DNA of 64,000 nucleotides from Mycobacterium sp. 050128 (GTDB taxonomy: Bacteria; Actinomycetota; Actinomycetes; Mycobacteriales; Mycobacteriaceae): contig NZ_JAZGLW010000004.1 in assembly GCF_036409155.1 (NCBI RefSeq), forward strand, positions 372,001 to 436,000. Reading direction: 5' to 3'. The position numbers and the translations under genes are program-made. The notes beneath the pieces are model-generated. The model was given only the letters and a program-made list of their open reading frames with translations. It searched no databases and was not told where the DNA came from. This document shows, piece after piece, positions 19,267-30,763 of this stretch; position 1 is the first letter of the stretch, and the number at the start of each line of letters is the position of its first letter.

Positions 19267-22200
19267 TTAGAGCAGGCCGAGCAGGCGCAGGTCGCTGATG
19301 TACTTGGCGATGATCGGCGCGCCGATGTGCGGAATGTCTTTGTCGGGGCCAATTTTGGCGTCCTGGACGGCCGCACGGAACCGGTCGGTCGGTGCCATCG
19401 ACCCACGAATCGGGTGCTCCGGCTTCTGGTAGTTGTGCAGCAGCGGCAACAGCGAAGCGTTGCGCTGCTTTTCGGGCAGGCCACGCAGGGCGGTCTCGAA
19501 CCGCGCCAGCCAGTCGCCGTAATCGTCGATCCGCTGGATCGCGTTGCCGGCACCCTCGGTTGGGGAGATCAGCCAGTCGACGAACTCGTCCATCCCGATG
19601 CCGTCGTCGTACGGGTTCATCACGTGGTAGGTCTGGAAGCTCGCCTTACCGTCCAGGTTCTGCGCACCCAGCGTCGAGATGGCTTCGGCGATGAACTCCA
19701 CGGGCAGGCCGTCGTAGTGCGCCCGCTGCCGGTTGCCGTCGGTGTCGCGCTCGTAGAACGAGCCCGGCGCGATTCCGGTGGCCACCAGGCTCAGCATCGT
19801 GCGGGTGAACATGTCCGGCACGTTGAGCTGGCCTGCGTAAGTGGTGTCGGCCAGGATCATGTCGCAGCGGAACACCGCCACCGGCAGGCCACAGAGGTCG
19901 TTGGCCTCGCGCAGCAACACCTCGCCGGCCCACTTGCTGTTGCCGTAGCCGTTGGCGTAGCTGTCGTTGATCTGCCGGGTCGCGCTGATCTGCCGGATGT
20001 CGGCGTCCTCGGTGAACTGCCCGGGCTTGATCTGGTCTCCCACCCCGATCGTGGACACGTAGGTGTACGGCTTTTGCTTGCCGGTCAACGCGATTCGGAT
20101 CAGCTCGGCGGTGCCCAGCGCGTTGGGGCCGAACAGCTCGCTGTACGGCAGCACGTGGTTGACCAGCGCCGCCGGGTCGACGATCAGGTCGACGGTGTCG
20201 GCCAGCCGCTGCCAGGTCGCCGCGTCCAGGCCCAGGTTGGCCTCGCCCTTGTCTCCGGCGATCACCTCGAGGTGATCGGCCGCCAGTTCCCGGTAGTGCG
20301 CCACCAGCTTGGGGTCGCCCTGTGGAGACCCGACGCCGAACGTCTTGTCCAGCCGGGCCCGTGCATCCGCGTCGGACTTGGCCCGTACCAGGGCGATCAC
20401 CTTGCCGTCGACCAAATCCATCCGCTCTAGCCAGTCCAGCGCGAGGTAGCGGCCCAGGAATCCGGTGGCTCCGGTCAGCAGCACGGTGCGGACCTCGGGT
20501 GCCGGCGCCGGCAGGTTCGGTGCGGCGGCCAGCGTCGCCGAGTCGATGAACTTGTCCAGCGTGAGGTCACTGGCGCGCACCTCGCCCGCGCTGTCCTTGC
20601 TCGAAAGCCCGTGCACCGCCGCGAACGTGGCCCGCTTGGTGCCCTGGCGCTCGGTTTCGATGTAGGCCGCGATCGAGGCCAGGTCGCTGGCCGGGCTGAC
20701 GATCACGCCCACCGGCACGTCGACCTCGAAGATCTCGTGCAGCAGGTTGCCAAAGGTCAACGCCGACAACGAGTCCCCACCCAGATCGGTGAAGTGGGCA
20801 TCGGGGGTCAGCTCGGTGCTGGCCGCGCCCAGCATGGCCGCCGCGGCCCGGCTCACCGTCTGCAGCACCGGCGCGGTGGCGCCGCTGCGGCGTAGCTCGC
20901 TGAGCTCATTGGCCTGGCCCGCGGCCAGGTCGGCGTAGAGCTGTTCCAGGCGCTCGCCGTACTGCTGCTTGAGCTTCGGCCACGCCAGCTTGCGGATCCC
21001 GGTCAGCAGACCATTCTCCAGGGTGAACGGCTCGGTCTCGATCAGGAAGTCACGCGGCACCTCGTAGGACTGCAGGCCGGCCTCTTTCGCGACCGTCTGC
21101 AGCGAGTCGGCGATGCGTCCCTTGAGCTCGCCGGCGCCGAACCGTGACAGCGCCTCCTCGCTGGGCACGATCACCGCCAACAGGTAGGGGTGCGCGCTGT
21201 TGCCGTAGACGTAGATCTGACGCACCAGCGGGCTGTTGCCGAACACCGCTTCCAGCTTGGCGACGGTGACGAACTCGCCCTGCGCCAGCTTGAGCACGTT
21301 GTTGCGCCGGTCGACGTACACCACCTTGTTAGGTGCGATTTCGGCGACGACGTCGCCGGTGCGGTAGTAGCCGTCCGGGTCGAACACTCCGGCGGTGGTC
21401 TCCGGGCGCTTGTAGTAGCCGGGGAACATGTTCTCCGTCTTGAGCAACAGCTCACCGCGCGGGTAGGGCCGGTCGGTGGCGAAGTAGCCCAGATCCGGCA
21501 CGTCGACCAGCTTGTAGTCGATCACCGGCGGACGCTGTACCTCGCCGTCGAACAGCACCATCCCGGCCTCGGTCGAGCCGTAGCCATCGAGCAGGTGCAT
21601 GTCGAGCAGCTCTTCCACCCACGCCTTCAGGTCCGGGGAGGTGGGCGCCGAGCCCGTCATCGCGAAGATGAACCGACCGCCCAGCAGACCCTGCGAGAGC
21701 TCGCTCATCACGTCGGCCACGCTGCCGCCGCGGTCGACACGGCGCTGGTATTCGCTGTAGAGCGTCTCCCAGATGCGCGGCACGAAGTTCATCTCGGTGG
21801 GCCGCACCAGCTCGAGATCTTCCAACAGCGTCGACAGATCGCTGCGGGCGGCGAAGTAGGCCGTGCCGCCGTTGCCGAGCGTGCCGTACAGGATGCCGCG
21901 GCCCATCACGTGGCTCATCGGCATGAAGTTGAGGGTGATCGACGCGACGGTCTCACCGAACCAGTTGCGACCCGACCGGCACCACATCTTGCCGACGTTG
22001 CGCCGGGGGTACATCGCGCCCTTGGGCGCGCCGGTACTGCCGGAGGTATAGATCAGCAGTGCAAGCTCGTCGTTGTCGACGGCCGCCGCCGGCGTGGCGG
22101 GCAGGGTCTTGCCGCGCTGCAGCAGGTCAGCGAGTGGTTCGACGGTCACCACGGTGTCGGCCAACCGCGCTTGGGCGCTTTGCACCGCTCCGCGCTCGTC

Positions 22201-22785
22201 GTCGACCTCGGGGTGGTAGTCGAACACGATGAGCTTGCCGGGCCGGTGGTCGGTGCTCAAGATCAGCTCGACGGCGTCGGACAACTGGTTCACGCTCGCC
22301 GCGAAGACGGCGGGCTCGGTCTCGGTCACGATCGGCGTGAGCTGCGTGACCGCTGCGCTGGTCTGCAGCGGAACGCCCACCGCGCCGACCATTCCCAGAG
22401 CGACGTCGATGGTGGTGAAGTCGACGCTGTTGAAGCCCAGTGCCGCCACCCGGTCGCCCGGCGCCAGCCCGTCGCTGGTCAGGGCGCGGGCCAGTTCGTC
22501 GACGCGTTCGCGCAGCTCGCCGTAGGTGATGGTGTCGTAGCGGGGCAGCAGCCCCAGCACGGTGCGTCCGGTTTTGGGGTCTTCGACGAATTCGACGGCA
22601 CGCTGTCCCAGGGCCGGGCGGTCACCGTAACCCTCGAGCACGGTCTGGATGATCTGCGGAAGTTGCAGTCCAGGCTGCTCGAGGGCCTCGACGACCGCCG
22701 GGTCCGGCTTGGCGGCGGCGAACTGTGGGTCGGTAGCGGTCAGATTCTCAATGCGGCGTTCCAGCCGCTGTTCACGAGTCGACAC
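19267..22785 (-). CDS. car: Carboxylic acid reductase (FadD9-like)
   Basis: Reduces free carboxylic acids to aldehydes using ATP and NADPH. Three parts are visible: an adenylation domain (about residues 1-640; [30 protein letters not shown]), a carrier domain with the phosphopantetheine serine in [10 protein letters not shown], and a thioester reductase with [20 protein letters not shown], the catalytic Tyr/Lys in YGNSKWAGE and STIGVGD. Length is 1172 aa, full size. GTG 22785 has AAGGAAG five bases upstream and begins [17 protein letters not shown] 22800 would add five residues without a ribosome site. A phosphopantetheinyl transferase elsewhere in the genome is needed. The ortholog position is fadD9 (Rv2590), next to gabT. 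Confidence 0.95.
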   Translation of the reverse strand: MSTREQRLERRIENLTATDPQFAAAKPDPAVVEALEQPGLQLPQIIQTVLEGYGDRPALGQRAVEFVEDPKTGRTVLGLLPRYDTITYGELRERVDELARALTSDGLAPGDRVAALGFNSVDFTTIDVALGMVGAVGVPLQTSAAVTQLTPIVTETEPAVFAASVNQLSDAVELILSTDHRPGKLIVFDYHPEVDDERGAVQSAQARLADTVVTVEPLADLLQRGKTLPATPAAAVDNDELALLIYTSGSTGAPKGAMYPRRNVGKMWCRSGRNWFGETVASITLNFMPMSHVMGRGILYGTLGNGGTAYFAARSDLSTLLEDLELVRPTEMNFVPRIWETLYSEYQRRVDRGGSVADVMSELSQGLLGGRFIFAMTGSAPTSPDLKAWVEELLDMHLLDGYGSTEAGMVLFDGEVQRPPVIDYKLVDVPDLGYFATDRPYPRGELLLKTENMFPGYYKRPETTAGVFDPDGYYRTGDVVAEIAPNKVVYVDRRNNVLKLAQGEFVTVAKLEAVFGNSPLVRQIYVYGNSAHPYLLAVIVPSEEALSRFGAGELKGRIADSLQTVAKEAGLQSYEVPRDFLIETEPFTLENGLLTGIRKLAWPKLKQQYGERLEQLYADLAAGQANELSELRRSGATAPVLQTVSRAAAAMLGAASTELTPDAHFTDLGGDSLSALTFGNLLHEIFEVDVPVGVIVSPASDLASIAAYIETERQGTKRATFAAVHGLSSKDSAGEVRASDLTLDKFIDSATLAAAPNLPAPAPEVRTVLLTGATGFLGRYLALDWLERMDLVDGKVIALVRAKSDADARARLDKTFGVGSPQGDPKLVAHYRELAADHLEVIAGDKGEANLGLDAATWQRLADTVDLIVDPAALVNHVLPYSELFGPNALGTAELIRIALTGKQKPYTYVSTIGVGDQIKPGQFTEDADIRQISATRQINDSYANGYGNSKWAGEVLLREANDLCGLPVAVFRCDMILADTTYAGQLNVPDMFTRTMLSLVATGIAPGSFYERDTDGNRQRAHYDGLPVEFIAEAISTLGAQNLDGKASFQTYHVMNPYDDGIGMDEFVDWLISPTEGAGNAIQRIDDYGDWLARFETALRGLPEKQRNASLLPLLHNYQKPEHPIRGSMAPTDRFRAAVQDAKIGPDKDIPHIGAPIIAKYISDLRLLGLL

Positions 22786-22859
22786 GACACTTCCTTGCAT
22801 TGCTGAGAAGTTAAGGCTGTTTGCGCGACATTGCGCTGGTAGTTAGAACGTTAGCGAAG

Positions 22860-25733
22860 CTAAAGGTATTCCTCAATGGAATTTACCTGTGGCATTGGTG
22901 TGAGATCGCCCACCAGGGCGCGGACCGAGGAGCGGGAGCCAACCGCTCGAAGCAGAGCGCTCGCGGGTCGGGTCCGCACATTCAGTGGCCACCAGAACCA
23001 GCGTCCCAGCAGCGCCGCGATGGACGGTGTCATCAACGCGCGAACGAGCAGCGTGTCGAACAGCAAGCCGATACCGATCGTGGTGCCGATCTGCCCGATG
23101 GCGCGCAGGTCGCTGACGATCATCGACGCCATCGTGAAGGCGAACACCAGGCCCGCATTCGTCACGACCTTGCCGGTGCCGCCCATCGAACGGATGATGC
23201 CGGTATTCAGTCCGGCGCCGATCTCTTCTTTGAAGCGGGAGACCAGCAGCAGGTTGTAATCCGACCCGACGGCCAGCAGAACGATGACGGACGTCACGAC
23301 CACGAGCCAGTACAACGGGAAACTCATCAGATTTTGCCAAAACAGCACCGATAGTCCGAAGGAAGCGCCCAGCGAAAGCGCAACCGTACCGACGATGACG
23401 GAAGCCGCGATAAAGGCCCGGGTGAGGACCAACATGATGATGAAGATGAGGCAGAGCGACGAGGTGCCGGCGATCAGCAGATCCCACTTGGCGCCCTCCG
23501 ACGTATCTTTCAGCGTTGCCGCGGTTCCGGCCAGATAGATCCCGGCGCCTGCCTCTGGCGTTGTCTTGAGGGCCTCCTCGGCGGCCGTCCGGATCGGTTC
23601 GATCCTCGCGATGCCCGCGGCCGTGGCGGGATCTTCTTTGTGCTCGATGATAAATCGGGCCGCATGCCCGTCCGGGGAGAGGAAGCCATTCATCGCCCGC
23701 TGAAAATCCTTGTTTTCAAAGACCGCGGGCGGCAGGTAAAATGTGTCGTCGTTGCGGGCGGTGTCGAAAGCGTGCCCCATGGCCGTCGGGTTCTCGCCCA
23801 GCTGGTTCATCTGCGCGAGCACTCCCGACATGGTGCTGTGCATGGTCAGCATCATGGTTCGCAACGTCTGCATCGTCGAAATCATCACGGGCAACTCGGC
23901 ATTCAGCTGCGGCATGATCACGTCGACGCGATCGAGGTCCGCCGCCAGGTCGGCGAGTTCGTCACTGATCTCGTCGACACCGTCGAACGAATCAAACAGC
24001 GATCGCACCGACCAGCAGATGGGGATGTCGAAGCAGTGCTTCTCCCAGTAGAAGTAGCTGCGGACCGGCCGGAAGAAGTCCTCGAACCCGGAAATGTTGT
24101 CGCGCAGTTCCGCCGTGATCGCCACCGTGTCATGGGTGGCGACGGAGAGCTGATGCGTCGTGTGGGCGAGCTGTTGCATGAGGTCATACAGGCGCTGGGT
24201 GACGGCGACCGTTTTCGCGATGTCATCGGCTTGCGCCAGCAGGTCTTTCATGCGGTCCTGCTGCTGCTTCATGGTTTGCAGCAGCGCGGCATTTCGAAGG
24301 CTGATCTGAAATGGCAAGGTGGCGTGCTCCAGTGGCAGTCCACTGGGCCGGGTTATCGCTTTGACCCGCCAAATTCCCGGCACCGCAAGGATCGCCTTGG
24401 CCAGCTTGTTCAGGACCAGGAAATCGGCCGGATTTCGCATATCGTGATCCGCCTCGATCATCAAGACCTCGGGCTTCATCTGTGCCTGCGAAAAATGCCG
24501 CGCGACGGCTTCAAATCCCTGGTTGGCCGGGATGGCTCCGGGCAGATACGCGCGGTCGTCGTAGCTGGCTCGGTATCCCGGCAGTGCGAGTAGCCCGACG
24601 AGTGCGACGGCCAGCGTCGCGGCCAGAATCGGCGCGGGCCAGCGGACGGTCGCCGTGCCGATTCGCCGCCATCGACCAACCTGGATCGGTCGCTTGGGCT
24701 CGAACACGCCGAAACGGTTGCCGACAGCGAGCACCGCCGGTCCCAGCGTGAGCGCTACCGCCGTCGTGACCACTATCCCCACCCCGCAGGGCACGCCCAG
24801 GGTTTGGAACGACGGCATTCGGGCGAACGCGAGGCAGAAGATCGCCCCGGCGATCGTCAAACCGGAACCGATGATCACGTGCGCGGTTCCGCGATACATC
24901 GTGTAGAAGGCGGCTTCGGAGTCCTCGCCGGACTGCCGCGCTTCCTGGTATCGCCCGACGATGAATATCCCGTAGTCGGTGCCCGCCGCGATGGCCAGCG
25001 AGGTGAGCAGGCTGACCGCAAACGGGGTCAGTCCCATGGTGCTGTTATGCACGACGAGAGCGACGACTCCGCGCGCCGTCGCCAGTTCGACGCCGACCGT
25101 GACCAGCAGCAGGAGCACCGTGACGATCGAGCGGTAGACGAGCAGCAGAATCAGCAACACCACGACGACCGTGGTCAACGTCAGCTTGAGCATCGACGCG
25201 TCGCCGCTGTGTTTCAAATCCGCGGCGAACGCCGAGACCCCGGTGATTCCGACCGTTATCCCCGGCGGTGCCGGCGAATCGGCGACGGCCTTGCGGACCG
25301 CTTCGATCGACTCGGTGGCGCGCAACTCGCCCTGGTTGCCGGAGAGATTCACCTGGACCAAAGCGGCTCTGCCGTCGGTGCTTTGCGCGCCCGCGGCAGT
25401 CAGCGAATCGCCCCAGAAGTCCTGGATGCTCTGCACGTGTTCCGGATCGGCGCGCAACTTGCGGATCAGGCCGTCGTAGAACGTGTGGGCGGCGTCGTCG
25501 AGGGGATGGTCGCCCTCCAGGACGATCACCGCGGAACTGTCGGAGTTTCCCTGCTGGAACACCGTGCCGATGTGCTTGGTCGCCCGGTACGAGGGCGCGT
25601 CCCTGGGGACCAGCGAGATCGAGTGCTGTTCGGCAACCGCCTCGAGCGGTGGGACCGCGACGTTGAGTACGACGACGACCGCCAGCCAGCCCAAGATGAT
25701 GGGCACCGCGAACCGGTGAATCGCGCGTGCCAC
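22860..25733 (-). CDS. MmpL-family RND transporter (MmpL4/5-like)
   Basis: A 957-aa inner-membrane RND protein, expected to export a lipid or siderophore into the periplasm using proton flow. It has two halves, each with a first helix, a large periplasmic loop and a 5-helix block. The Asp-Tyr proton-relay pairs are AGTDYGIF (TM4) and [13 protein letters not shown] (TM10). The second loop has a helical hairpin and the paired cysteines of the MmpL4/5 subgroup ([16 protein letters not shown]). No mmpS gene is adjacent, although close relatives need one. GTG start 13 bases after gabT, same strand, no clear ribosome site, so translation is probably coupled. It is an addition relative to M. tuberculosis at this locus. 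Confidence 0.9.
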   Translation of the reverse strand: MARAIHRFAVPIILGWLAVVVVLNVAVPPLEAVAEQHSISLVPRDAPSYRATKHIGTVFQQGNSDSSAVIVLEGDHPLDDAAHTFYDGLIRKLRADPEHVQSIQDFWGDSLTAAGAQSTDGRAALVQVNLSGNQGELRATESIEAVRKAVADSPAPPGITVGITGVSAFAADLKHSGDASMLKLTLTTVVVVLLILLLVYRSIVTVLLLLVTVGVELATARGVVALVVHNSTMGLTPFAVSLLTSLAIAAGTDYGIFIVGRYQEARQSGEDSEAAFYTMYRGTAHVIIGSGLTIAGAIFCLAFARMPSFQTLGVPCGVGIVVTTAVALTLGPAVLAVGNRFGVFEPKRPIQVGRWRRIGTATVRWPAPILAATLAVALVGLLALPGYRASYDDRAYLPGAIPANQGFEAVARHFSQAQMKPEVLMIEADHDMRNPADFLVLNKLAKAILAVPGIWRVKAITRPSGLPLEHATLPFQISLRNAALLQTMKQQQDRMKDLLAQADDIAKTVAVTQRLYDLMQQLAHTTHQLSVATHDTVAITAELRDNISGFEDFFRPVRSYFYWEKHCFDIPICWSVRSLFDSFDGVDEISDELADLAADLDRVDVIMPQLNAELPVMISTMQTLRTMMLTMHSTMSGVLAQMNQLGENPTAMGHAFDTARNDDTFYLPPAVFENKDFQRAMNGFLSPDGHAARFIIEHKEDPATAAGIARIEPIRTAAEEALKTTPEAGAGIYLAGTAATLKDTSEGAKWDLLIAGTSSLCLIFIIMLVLTRAFIAASVIVGTVALSLGASFGLSVLFWQNLMSFPLYWLVVVTSVIVLLAVGSDYNLLLVSRFKEEIGAGLNTGIIRSMGGTGKVVTNAGLVFAFTMASMIVSDLRAIGQIGTTIGIGLLFDTLLVRALMTPSIAALLGRWFWWPLNVRTRPASALLRAVGSRSSVRALVGDLTPMPQVNSIEEYL

Positions 25734-25746
25734 GAAGAGCCGCGAG

Positions 25747-27096
25747 TTACAGGTCGGCCAGCAACAGGCGCAGCACCTCGAGCCCCTCGGTGAGGAGCTC
25801 GTCGCTGATGGTCAGCGGGGGCAGCAGCCGAATGACGTTTCCGAACATGCCGCAGGTCAGCACGATGATTCCGGCCGCACCGGCCGCGGTCGCCAGCTTG
25901 TTCGTCAGCTCGGCGTCGGGGTCGCTGGTGCCGGACTTGACCAGCTCGACGGCGATCATGGCGCCGCGGCCGCGCACATCGCCGATCCGGTCGTCGCCGG
26001 CCTGCATCCGCAGCAGCACGTCGAAGATCAGGCGTTCGATCTGCTGGGCCCGCTCGATCAGGCCGTCCTTCTCGATGGTCTCGATGCTGGCCAGCGCCGC
26101 CGCGCAGGCGACGGGGTTGCCGCCGAAGGTGCCACCCAGGCCGCTGACGTGCGGGGCGTCCATGATCTCGGCGCGGCCCGTCACCGCCGACAGCGGCAGC
26201 CCGCCGGCGATGCCCTTGGCGGTACAGATCAGGTCGGGCTCCAGGCCGTTTGAGCCCTCGTGCTCGCAGGCGAACATCGCCCCGGTGCGCGCGAAGCCGC
26301 TCTGCACCTCGTCGGCGATGAACACCACATCGTTCTTGTGGCACCAGTCGACCAGCGCGGGCAGGAAGCCCTCGGCCGGGACGATGAATCCGCCCTCGCC
26401 CTGGATCGGCTCGATGATGACGGCGGCCAGGTTGGCGGCGCCGATCTGCTTCTCCAAGACGCTGATCGCCCGCGCGGCGGCCAGCTCGCCGTCGGTGGCC
26501 AGGTCCTTGTCCAACAGGCCATCGCGGTACGGATAGGACATCGGCGCCCGGTAGATCTCCGGCGCGAACGGGCCGAAGCCGCTCTTGTACGGCATCGACT
26601 TGGCGGTCAGCGCCATCGTCATGTTGGTGCGGCCGTGATAGGCGTGGTCGAAGGCCGCGACGGCGGGTTTGCGGGTGTAGGAGCGCGCGATCTTGATGGC
26701 GTTCTCGACGGCCTCGGCGCCGGAGTTGAACAGCACCGAACGCTTTTCACCCGAGCCCGGGGTGATCCGGTTCAGCTCCTCGGCGACCGCGATGTAGGAC
26801 TCGTACGGCGTGACCATGAAGCAGGTGTGGGTGAACTCGGCGACCTGTTCGCGCACCGCGTCGACCACCCGCGGCGCGGAGTTGCCGATCGTGGTGACGG
26901 CGATGCCGGAGCCCAGGTCGATGAGCCGGTTCCCGTCGACGTCCTCGATGATGCCGCCGCCGGCGCGCGCGACGAACACGGGCAGGCTGATGCCGACGCC
27001 GTGGGACACCGCCGAGGTGCGGCGTTTGTTGAGTTCCAGCGACACGGGACCAGGGATTTCGGTAACCAGCTGGCGGGTCTGTTCGAGGCTGGCCAC
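25747..27096 (-). CDS. gabT: 4-aminobutyrate aminotransferase GabT
   Basis: PLP-dependent class III aminotransferase, converting 4-aminobutyrate and 2-oxoglutarate to succinate semialdehyde and glutamate. The PLP lysine is in [18 protein letters not shown], the cofactor Asp in [16 protein letters not shown], and the phosphate-binding residues in [14 protein letters not shown]. Length is 449 aa. The GTG start has GGAGGAGG five bases upstream. It is the first gene of a minus-strand group gabT-mmpL-car, and the aldehyde chemistry of car next to an aminotransferase is suggestive, but no pathway joining them is established. Confidence 0.94.
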   Translation of the reverse strand: MASLEQTRQLVTEIPGPVSLELNKRRTSAVSHGVGISLPVFVARAGGGIIEDVDGNRLIDLGSGIAVTTIGNSAPRVVDAVREQVAEFTHTCFMVTPYESYIAVAEELNRITPGSGEKRSVLFNSGAEAVENAIKIARSYTRKPAVAAFDHAYHGRTNMTMALTAKSMPYKSGFGPFAPEIYRAPMSYPYRDGLLDKDLATDGELAAARAISVLEKQIGAANLAAVIIEPIQGEGGFIVPAEGFLPALVDWCHKNDVVFIADEVQSGFARTGAMFACEHEGSNGLEPDLICTAKGIAGGLPLSAVTGRAEIMDAPHVSGLGGTFGGNPVACAAALASIETIEKDGLIERAQQIERLIFDVLLRMQAGDDRIGDVRGRGAMIAVELVKSGTSDPDAELTNKLATAAGAAGIIVLTCGMFGNVIRLLPPLTISDELLTEGLEVLRLLLADL

Positions 27097-27274
27097 GACG
27101 TCCTCCTCCCGGCGACGCGCGTGTCGCGTCGCGCTGAAAGCCTATCTGTCGGACGGGTCTTGGCGCCTGCCGAGGATGCGGCCCAACCGCGCGCCCCCGG
27201 GCCTGCCAGACTGGACGGGCACACTGGACCCTCGAAAACCCAGCAATACCGATACGAAAGACAGGCACGTCTCG

Positions 27275-27625
27275 ATGGAAAGTTTGGTTTTGTTCCTGCC
27301 GTTCCTGCTCATCATGGGCGGGTTCATGTACCTGGCGTCGCGTCGCCAGAAGAAGGCGATGCAGGCCACCATCGACCTGCACGAGTCATTGCAGCCGGGG
27401 GACCGCGTGCACACCACGTCCGGCATGGAGGCCACCGTTGTCGCGCTCACCGACGACACCGTCGACCTCGAAATCGCGCCCGGCGTGGTGACCACCTGGA
27501 TGAAGCTGGCCGTCCGCGACAAGATCTTGCCGGAGGACTACTTCGACGAAGATGAGGACGACTTTGACGAGTCCGACGACGCTCAGGGTCCGGCCGGCGA
27601 GAGCCACTTGACCAAAGATCAGTGA
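27275..27625 (+). CDS. yajC: Preprotein translocase accessory subunit YajC
   Basis: Small single-helix component of the SecDF-YajC complex that assists Sec-dependent export. The helix is at residues 4-19 (LVLFLPFLLIMGGFMYL), followed by RRQKKAM, then the conserved LQPGDRVHTTSGMEATVVAL and a very acidic tail (YFDEDEDDFDESDD). Length is 116 aa. ATG 27275 was chosen because the longer open frame upstream lies in antisense of gabT. It is followed 89 bases later by secD, which has its own ribosome site. Confidence 0.94.
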   Translation: MESLVLFLPFLLIMGGFMYLASRRQKKAMQATIDLHESLQPGDRVHTTSGMEATVVALTDDTVDLEIAPGVVTTWMKLAVRDKILPEDYFDEDEDDFDESDDAQGPAGESHLTKDQ

Positions 27626-27714
27626 CCACCGCGGTCCGATGAGCGGGTTGCGCCAAGCGGGCACGTAGGCTCTTTCGGGAGCCAGAAACCGATTACCAAG
27701 GAGATATAAGGAAA

Positions 27715-29502
27715 GTGGCATCGTCTTCGGCGCCGGTGCACCCTGCCCGCTACCTGTCGGTTTTCTTCGTCTTGCTGATCGGCGTCTACCTGCTGGTGTT
27801 TCTCACCGGGGACAAACACGCCGCCCCGAAGCTCGGCATCGACCTGCAGGGCGGTACCCGCGTCACCTTGACCGCCCGCACTCCGGACGGCTCCCGCCCG
27901 AGCCGGGAGGCGCTCGCGCAGGCGCAGCAGATCATCAGCTCGCGCGTCAACGGCCTGGGCGTCTCCGGTTCTGAGGTCGTGGTCGACGGTGACAACCTGG
28001 TCATCACGGTGCCCGGCAACGACGGCAACGAGGCTCGCAACCTGGGGCAGACCGCGCGCCTCTACATCCGCCCGGTGCTGAACTCGGCGCCCGCCCAAGC
28101 GGCCGAACCCAAGCCCCCGGCCGGCATCGCGCCCCCGGGCGGCCAGCCCGCGCCGCCACCCGCGGGGCAACCCGCACCGCCGCCCGCCGGCCAGCCCGCA
28201 CCACCACCTGCCGGGCGGCCGGCGCCGCAGCCGCGTCCCTACCCGCAGGACCCGCCGCCCAGTCCCAGCCCCGCGCCCGCACCGGGCAATGCCCCGCCGC
28301 CCGCGGCGCCGGCACCCGCAGGCCCGGCGGCCGACGCCCCGCCGCCCGAGGTGCCCGGGCCGCCCGATCCGCGCAAGGATCTCGCCGACCGCATCAAGGT
28401 GATGAAGGATTTCCGGCAGAGCAACAACCCGTACATTCAGATGGTTGCTCAGCAGTGGGTGGCTGCCCACTGCGACAAAGAGGACATCCTGGCCGGCAAC
28501 GATGACCCGGCCCTGCCGCTGATCACCTGCTCGACCGACCACAAGTACGTCTACCTGCTGGGGCCGTCGATCATCAGCGGTGACCAGATCCAGGACGCCA
28601 GCTCGACGATGAACCAGCGCGGCATCGGCTACGTCGTCGACGTTCAGTTCAAGCCCGCCGCGGCCAACACCTGGGCGGACTTCACCGCCGCCCACATCGG
28701 CACCCAGACCGCGTTCACGCTGGACTCCCAGGTCGTCAGCGCGCCGATGATCCAGGAGGCGATCCCCGGCGGCCGCACCCAGATCTCCGGTGGCGACCCG
28801 CCGTTCACCGCCGCCACCGCCAAGCAGCTGGCCAACGTGCTGAAGTACGGCTCGCTGCCGCTGTCCTTCGAATCGTCGGAGGCCCAAACCGTCTCGGCGA
28901 CACTGGGATTGACCTCGTTGCGTGCCGGGCTGATGGCGGGTGCGATCGGCTTGGTCCTGGTGCTGCTGTACTCGCTGCTGTACTACCGGGTGCTGGGATT
29001 GCTGACGGCGTTATCCCTAACAGCTTCGGGTGCAATGATTTTCGCGATCCTGGTGCTGTTGGGCCGGCAGATCAACTACACCCTGGACCTGGCGGGTATC
29101 GCGGGTCTGATCATCGGTATCGGCACCACCGCGGACTCGTTCGTGGTGTTCTTCGAGCGCATCAAAGACGAGATCCGCGAAGGCCGTTCGTTCCGCTCGG
29201 CCGTGCCACGAGGCTGGGTACGTGCCCGCAAGACGATCGTGTCGGGTAACGCCGTCACCTTCCTGGCCGCCGCCGTGCTCTACGGCCTGGCGATCGGGCA
29301 GGTGCGAGGGTTCGCCTTCACGTTGGGTCTGACCACGGTTCTCGACATCGTGGTGGTGTTCCTGGTGACCTGGCCGCTGGTGTACCTGGCCTCCAAGTCG
29401 CCGACGTTGGCCAAGCCCGCGTACAACGGCCTGGGCGCTGTCCAGCAGGTCGCCCGTGAACGCCGTGCGTCAGACGTGAAGACCGGACGGGGAACGCGAT
29501 GA
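27715..29502 (+). CDS. secD: Protein translocase subunit SecD
   Basis: RND-like membrane protein that uses the proton gradient to help pull exported proteins through SecYEG. Six helices: one at residues 13-30 and five in the last 200 residues, separated by the periplasmic P1 region ([16 protein letters not shown] is the SecD signature). Length is 595 aa. A proline/alanine-rich insert of about 95 residues (roughly 123-220) in P1 contains tandem GQPAPPPA units; such an insert is typical of mycobacterial SecD. GTG 27715 follows AAGGAGATATAAGGAAA. The stop overlaps the secF ATG. Confidence 0.95.
   Translation: MASSSAPVHPARYLSVFFVLLIGVYLLVFLTGDKHAAPKLGIDLQGGTRVTLTARTPDGSRPSREALAQAQQIISSRVNGLGVSGSEVVVDGDNLVITVPGNDGNEARNLGQTARLYIRPVLNSAPAQAAEPKPPAGIAPPGGQPAPPPAGQPAPPPAGQPAPPPAGRPAPQPRPYPQDPPPSPSPAPAPGNAPPPAAPAPAGPAADAPPPEVPGPPDPRKDLADRIKVMKDFRQSNNPYIQMVAQQWVAAHCDKEDILAGNDDPALPLITCSTDHKYVYLLGPSIISGDQIQDASSTMNQRGIGYVVDVQFKPAAANTWADFTAAHIGTQTAFTLDSQVVSAPMIQEAIPGGRTQISGGDPPFTAATAKQLANVLKYGSLPLSFESSEAQTVSATLGLTSLRAGLMAGAIGLVLVLLYSLLYYRVLGLLTALSLTASGAMIFAILVLLGRQINYTLDLAGIAGLIIGIGTTADSFVVFFERIKDEIREGRSFRSAVPRGWVRARKTIVSGNAVTFLAAAVLYGLAIGQVRGFAFTLGLTTVLDIVVVFLVTWPLVYLASKSPTLAKPAYNGLGAVQQVARERRASDVKTGRGTR
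28141..28230 (+). repeat. Tandem 24-base repeats in secD encoding GQPAPPPA
   Basis: Three units at 28141-28164, 28165-28188 and 28189-28212, then a partial, diverged fourth (GRPAPQ). Each encodes G-Q-P-A-P-P-P-A in frame from residue 143. Repeat number is likely to vary between strains because 24-base units keep the frame. Confidence 0.9.
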
Positions 29503-30758
29503 CCTCCAAAGACACCGATGCGACCGAACTCACCGAATCCGCCGACGCCGTGGAGCTGAAGACCGACTCCACCGTGCCGCCACCGCATCACAGCTTCCTG
29601 GCCCGGCTCTACACCGGAACCGGCGCGTTCGAGGTCGTCGGCCGACGCCGGTTGTGGTACGGCATCAGCGGGGCGATCGTCGCGATCGCCATCCTGTCCA
29701 TCGTCGTGCGTGGCTTTACCTTCGGGATCGACTTCAAGGGCGGCACCACGGTGTCGTTCCCGCGCGGCAACGTCGCGACCTCGCAGGTGCAGGACGTGTT
29801 CCGCAAAACCCTGGGCCGCGACGCCGCATCGGTGGTCATCGTCGGCAACGGCGGTTCGGCGACGGTGCAGATCAGCTCCGAGACGCTGACCAACGACCAG
29901 ACGACGAAGTTGCGCAACGCGCTGTTCGACGCATTCCAGCCCAAGGGCACCGACGGCAAGCCGAACAAGGCGGCGATCAGCGACTCCGCGGTCTCGGAGA
30001 CCTGGGGCGACCAGATCACCAAGAAGGCGCTGATCGCGCTGGGTGTGTTCCTGGTGCTGGTCAGCGTCTACATCATGGTGCGCTACGAGCGCTACATGTC
30101 GATATCGGCGCTGACCACCATGGTTTTCGACCTGACCGTCACCGCGGGTGTGTATTCGCTGGTGGGCTTCGAGGTCAGCCCCGCGACGGTGATCGGCCTG
30201 CTGACCATCCTCGGGTTCTCGTTGTACGACACCGTCATCGTCTTCGACAAGGTCGAGGAGAACACCAAAGACTTCCAGCACCGAAACCGGCGCACCTTCG
30301 CCGAGGAAGCCAACCTGGCGATCAACCAGACCTTCATGCGCTCGATCAACACCAGCCTGATCTCCGTCCTGCCGGTGCTGGCGTTGATGGTGGTGGCGGT
30401 GTGGCTGCTGGGCGTCGGCACGCTGAAGGACCTGGCGCTGGTGCAGCTGGTCGGCATCCTGGTCGGCACCTACTCCTCGATCTTCTTCGCGACCCCGCTG
30501 CTGGTCACGCTGCGTGAGCGCACCGAACTGGTGAAGACCCACACCCGCCGCGTCCTCAAACGGCGCAAGCCCGGCACGCCGGAGCCGGCGGACAGCTCGG
30601 CCGACGAGGCATCTGACACCGAGACCACCACCGAGACGAAAAAGGCCGCGGCGCCGTCCGGCGAGCCCGCACCGAACAAGCCGGCCCCCGGTGCGCGGCC
30701 CGTGCGACCCACCGGTACCCGACGCCCGAGCGGCAAGCGAAACGCCGGCCGGCGGTAG
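29499..30758 (+). CDS. secF: Protein translocase subunit SecF
   Basis: Partner of SecD in the same membrane complex. Six predicted helices; the SecF signature [19 protein letters not shown] and the conserved [20 protein letters not shown] and [18 protein letters not shown] are present. Length is 419 aa, with an added hydrophilic C-terminal tail of about 75 residues rich in Pro, Lys and Thr, as in other mycobacteria. The ATG overlaps the secD stop by four bases. The lipoprotein gene begins five bases after its stop. Confidence 0.96.
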   Translation: MTSKDTDATELTESADAVELKTDSTVPPPHHSFLARLYTGTGAFEVVGRRRLWYGISGAIVAIAILSIVVRGFTFGIDFKGGTTVSFPRGNVATSQVQDVFRKTLGRDAASVVIVGNGGSATVQISSETLTNDQTTKLRNALFDAFQPKGTDGKPNKAAISDSAVSETWGDQITKKALIALGVFLVLVSVYIMVRYERYMSISALTTMVFDLTVTAGVYSLVGFEVSPATVIGLLTILGFSLYDTVIVFDKVEENTKDFQHRNRRTFAEEANLAINQTFMRSINTSLISVLPVLALMVVAVWLLGVGTLKDLALVQLVGILVGTYSSIFFATPLLVTLRERTELVKTHTRRVLKRRKPGTPEPADSSADEASDTETTTETKKAAAPSGEPAPNKPAPGARPVRPTGTRRPSGKRNAGRR

Positions 30759-30763
30759 CCGCG

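Noticed and set aside
21190..22806. 538-aa open frame opposite car
   Set aside because: It lies entirely antisense to the carboxylic acid reductase, has the Arg/Gly/His-rich composition of GC-rich shadow frames and no domain.
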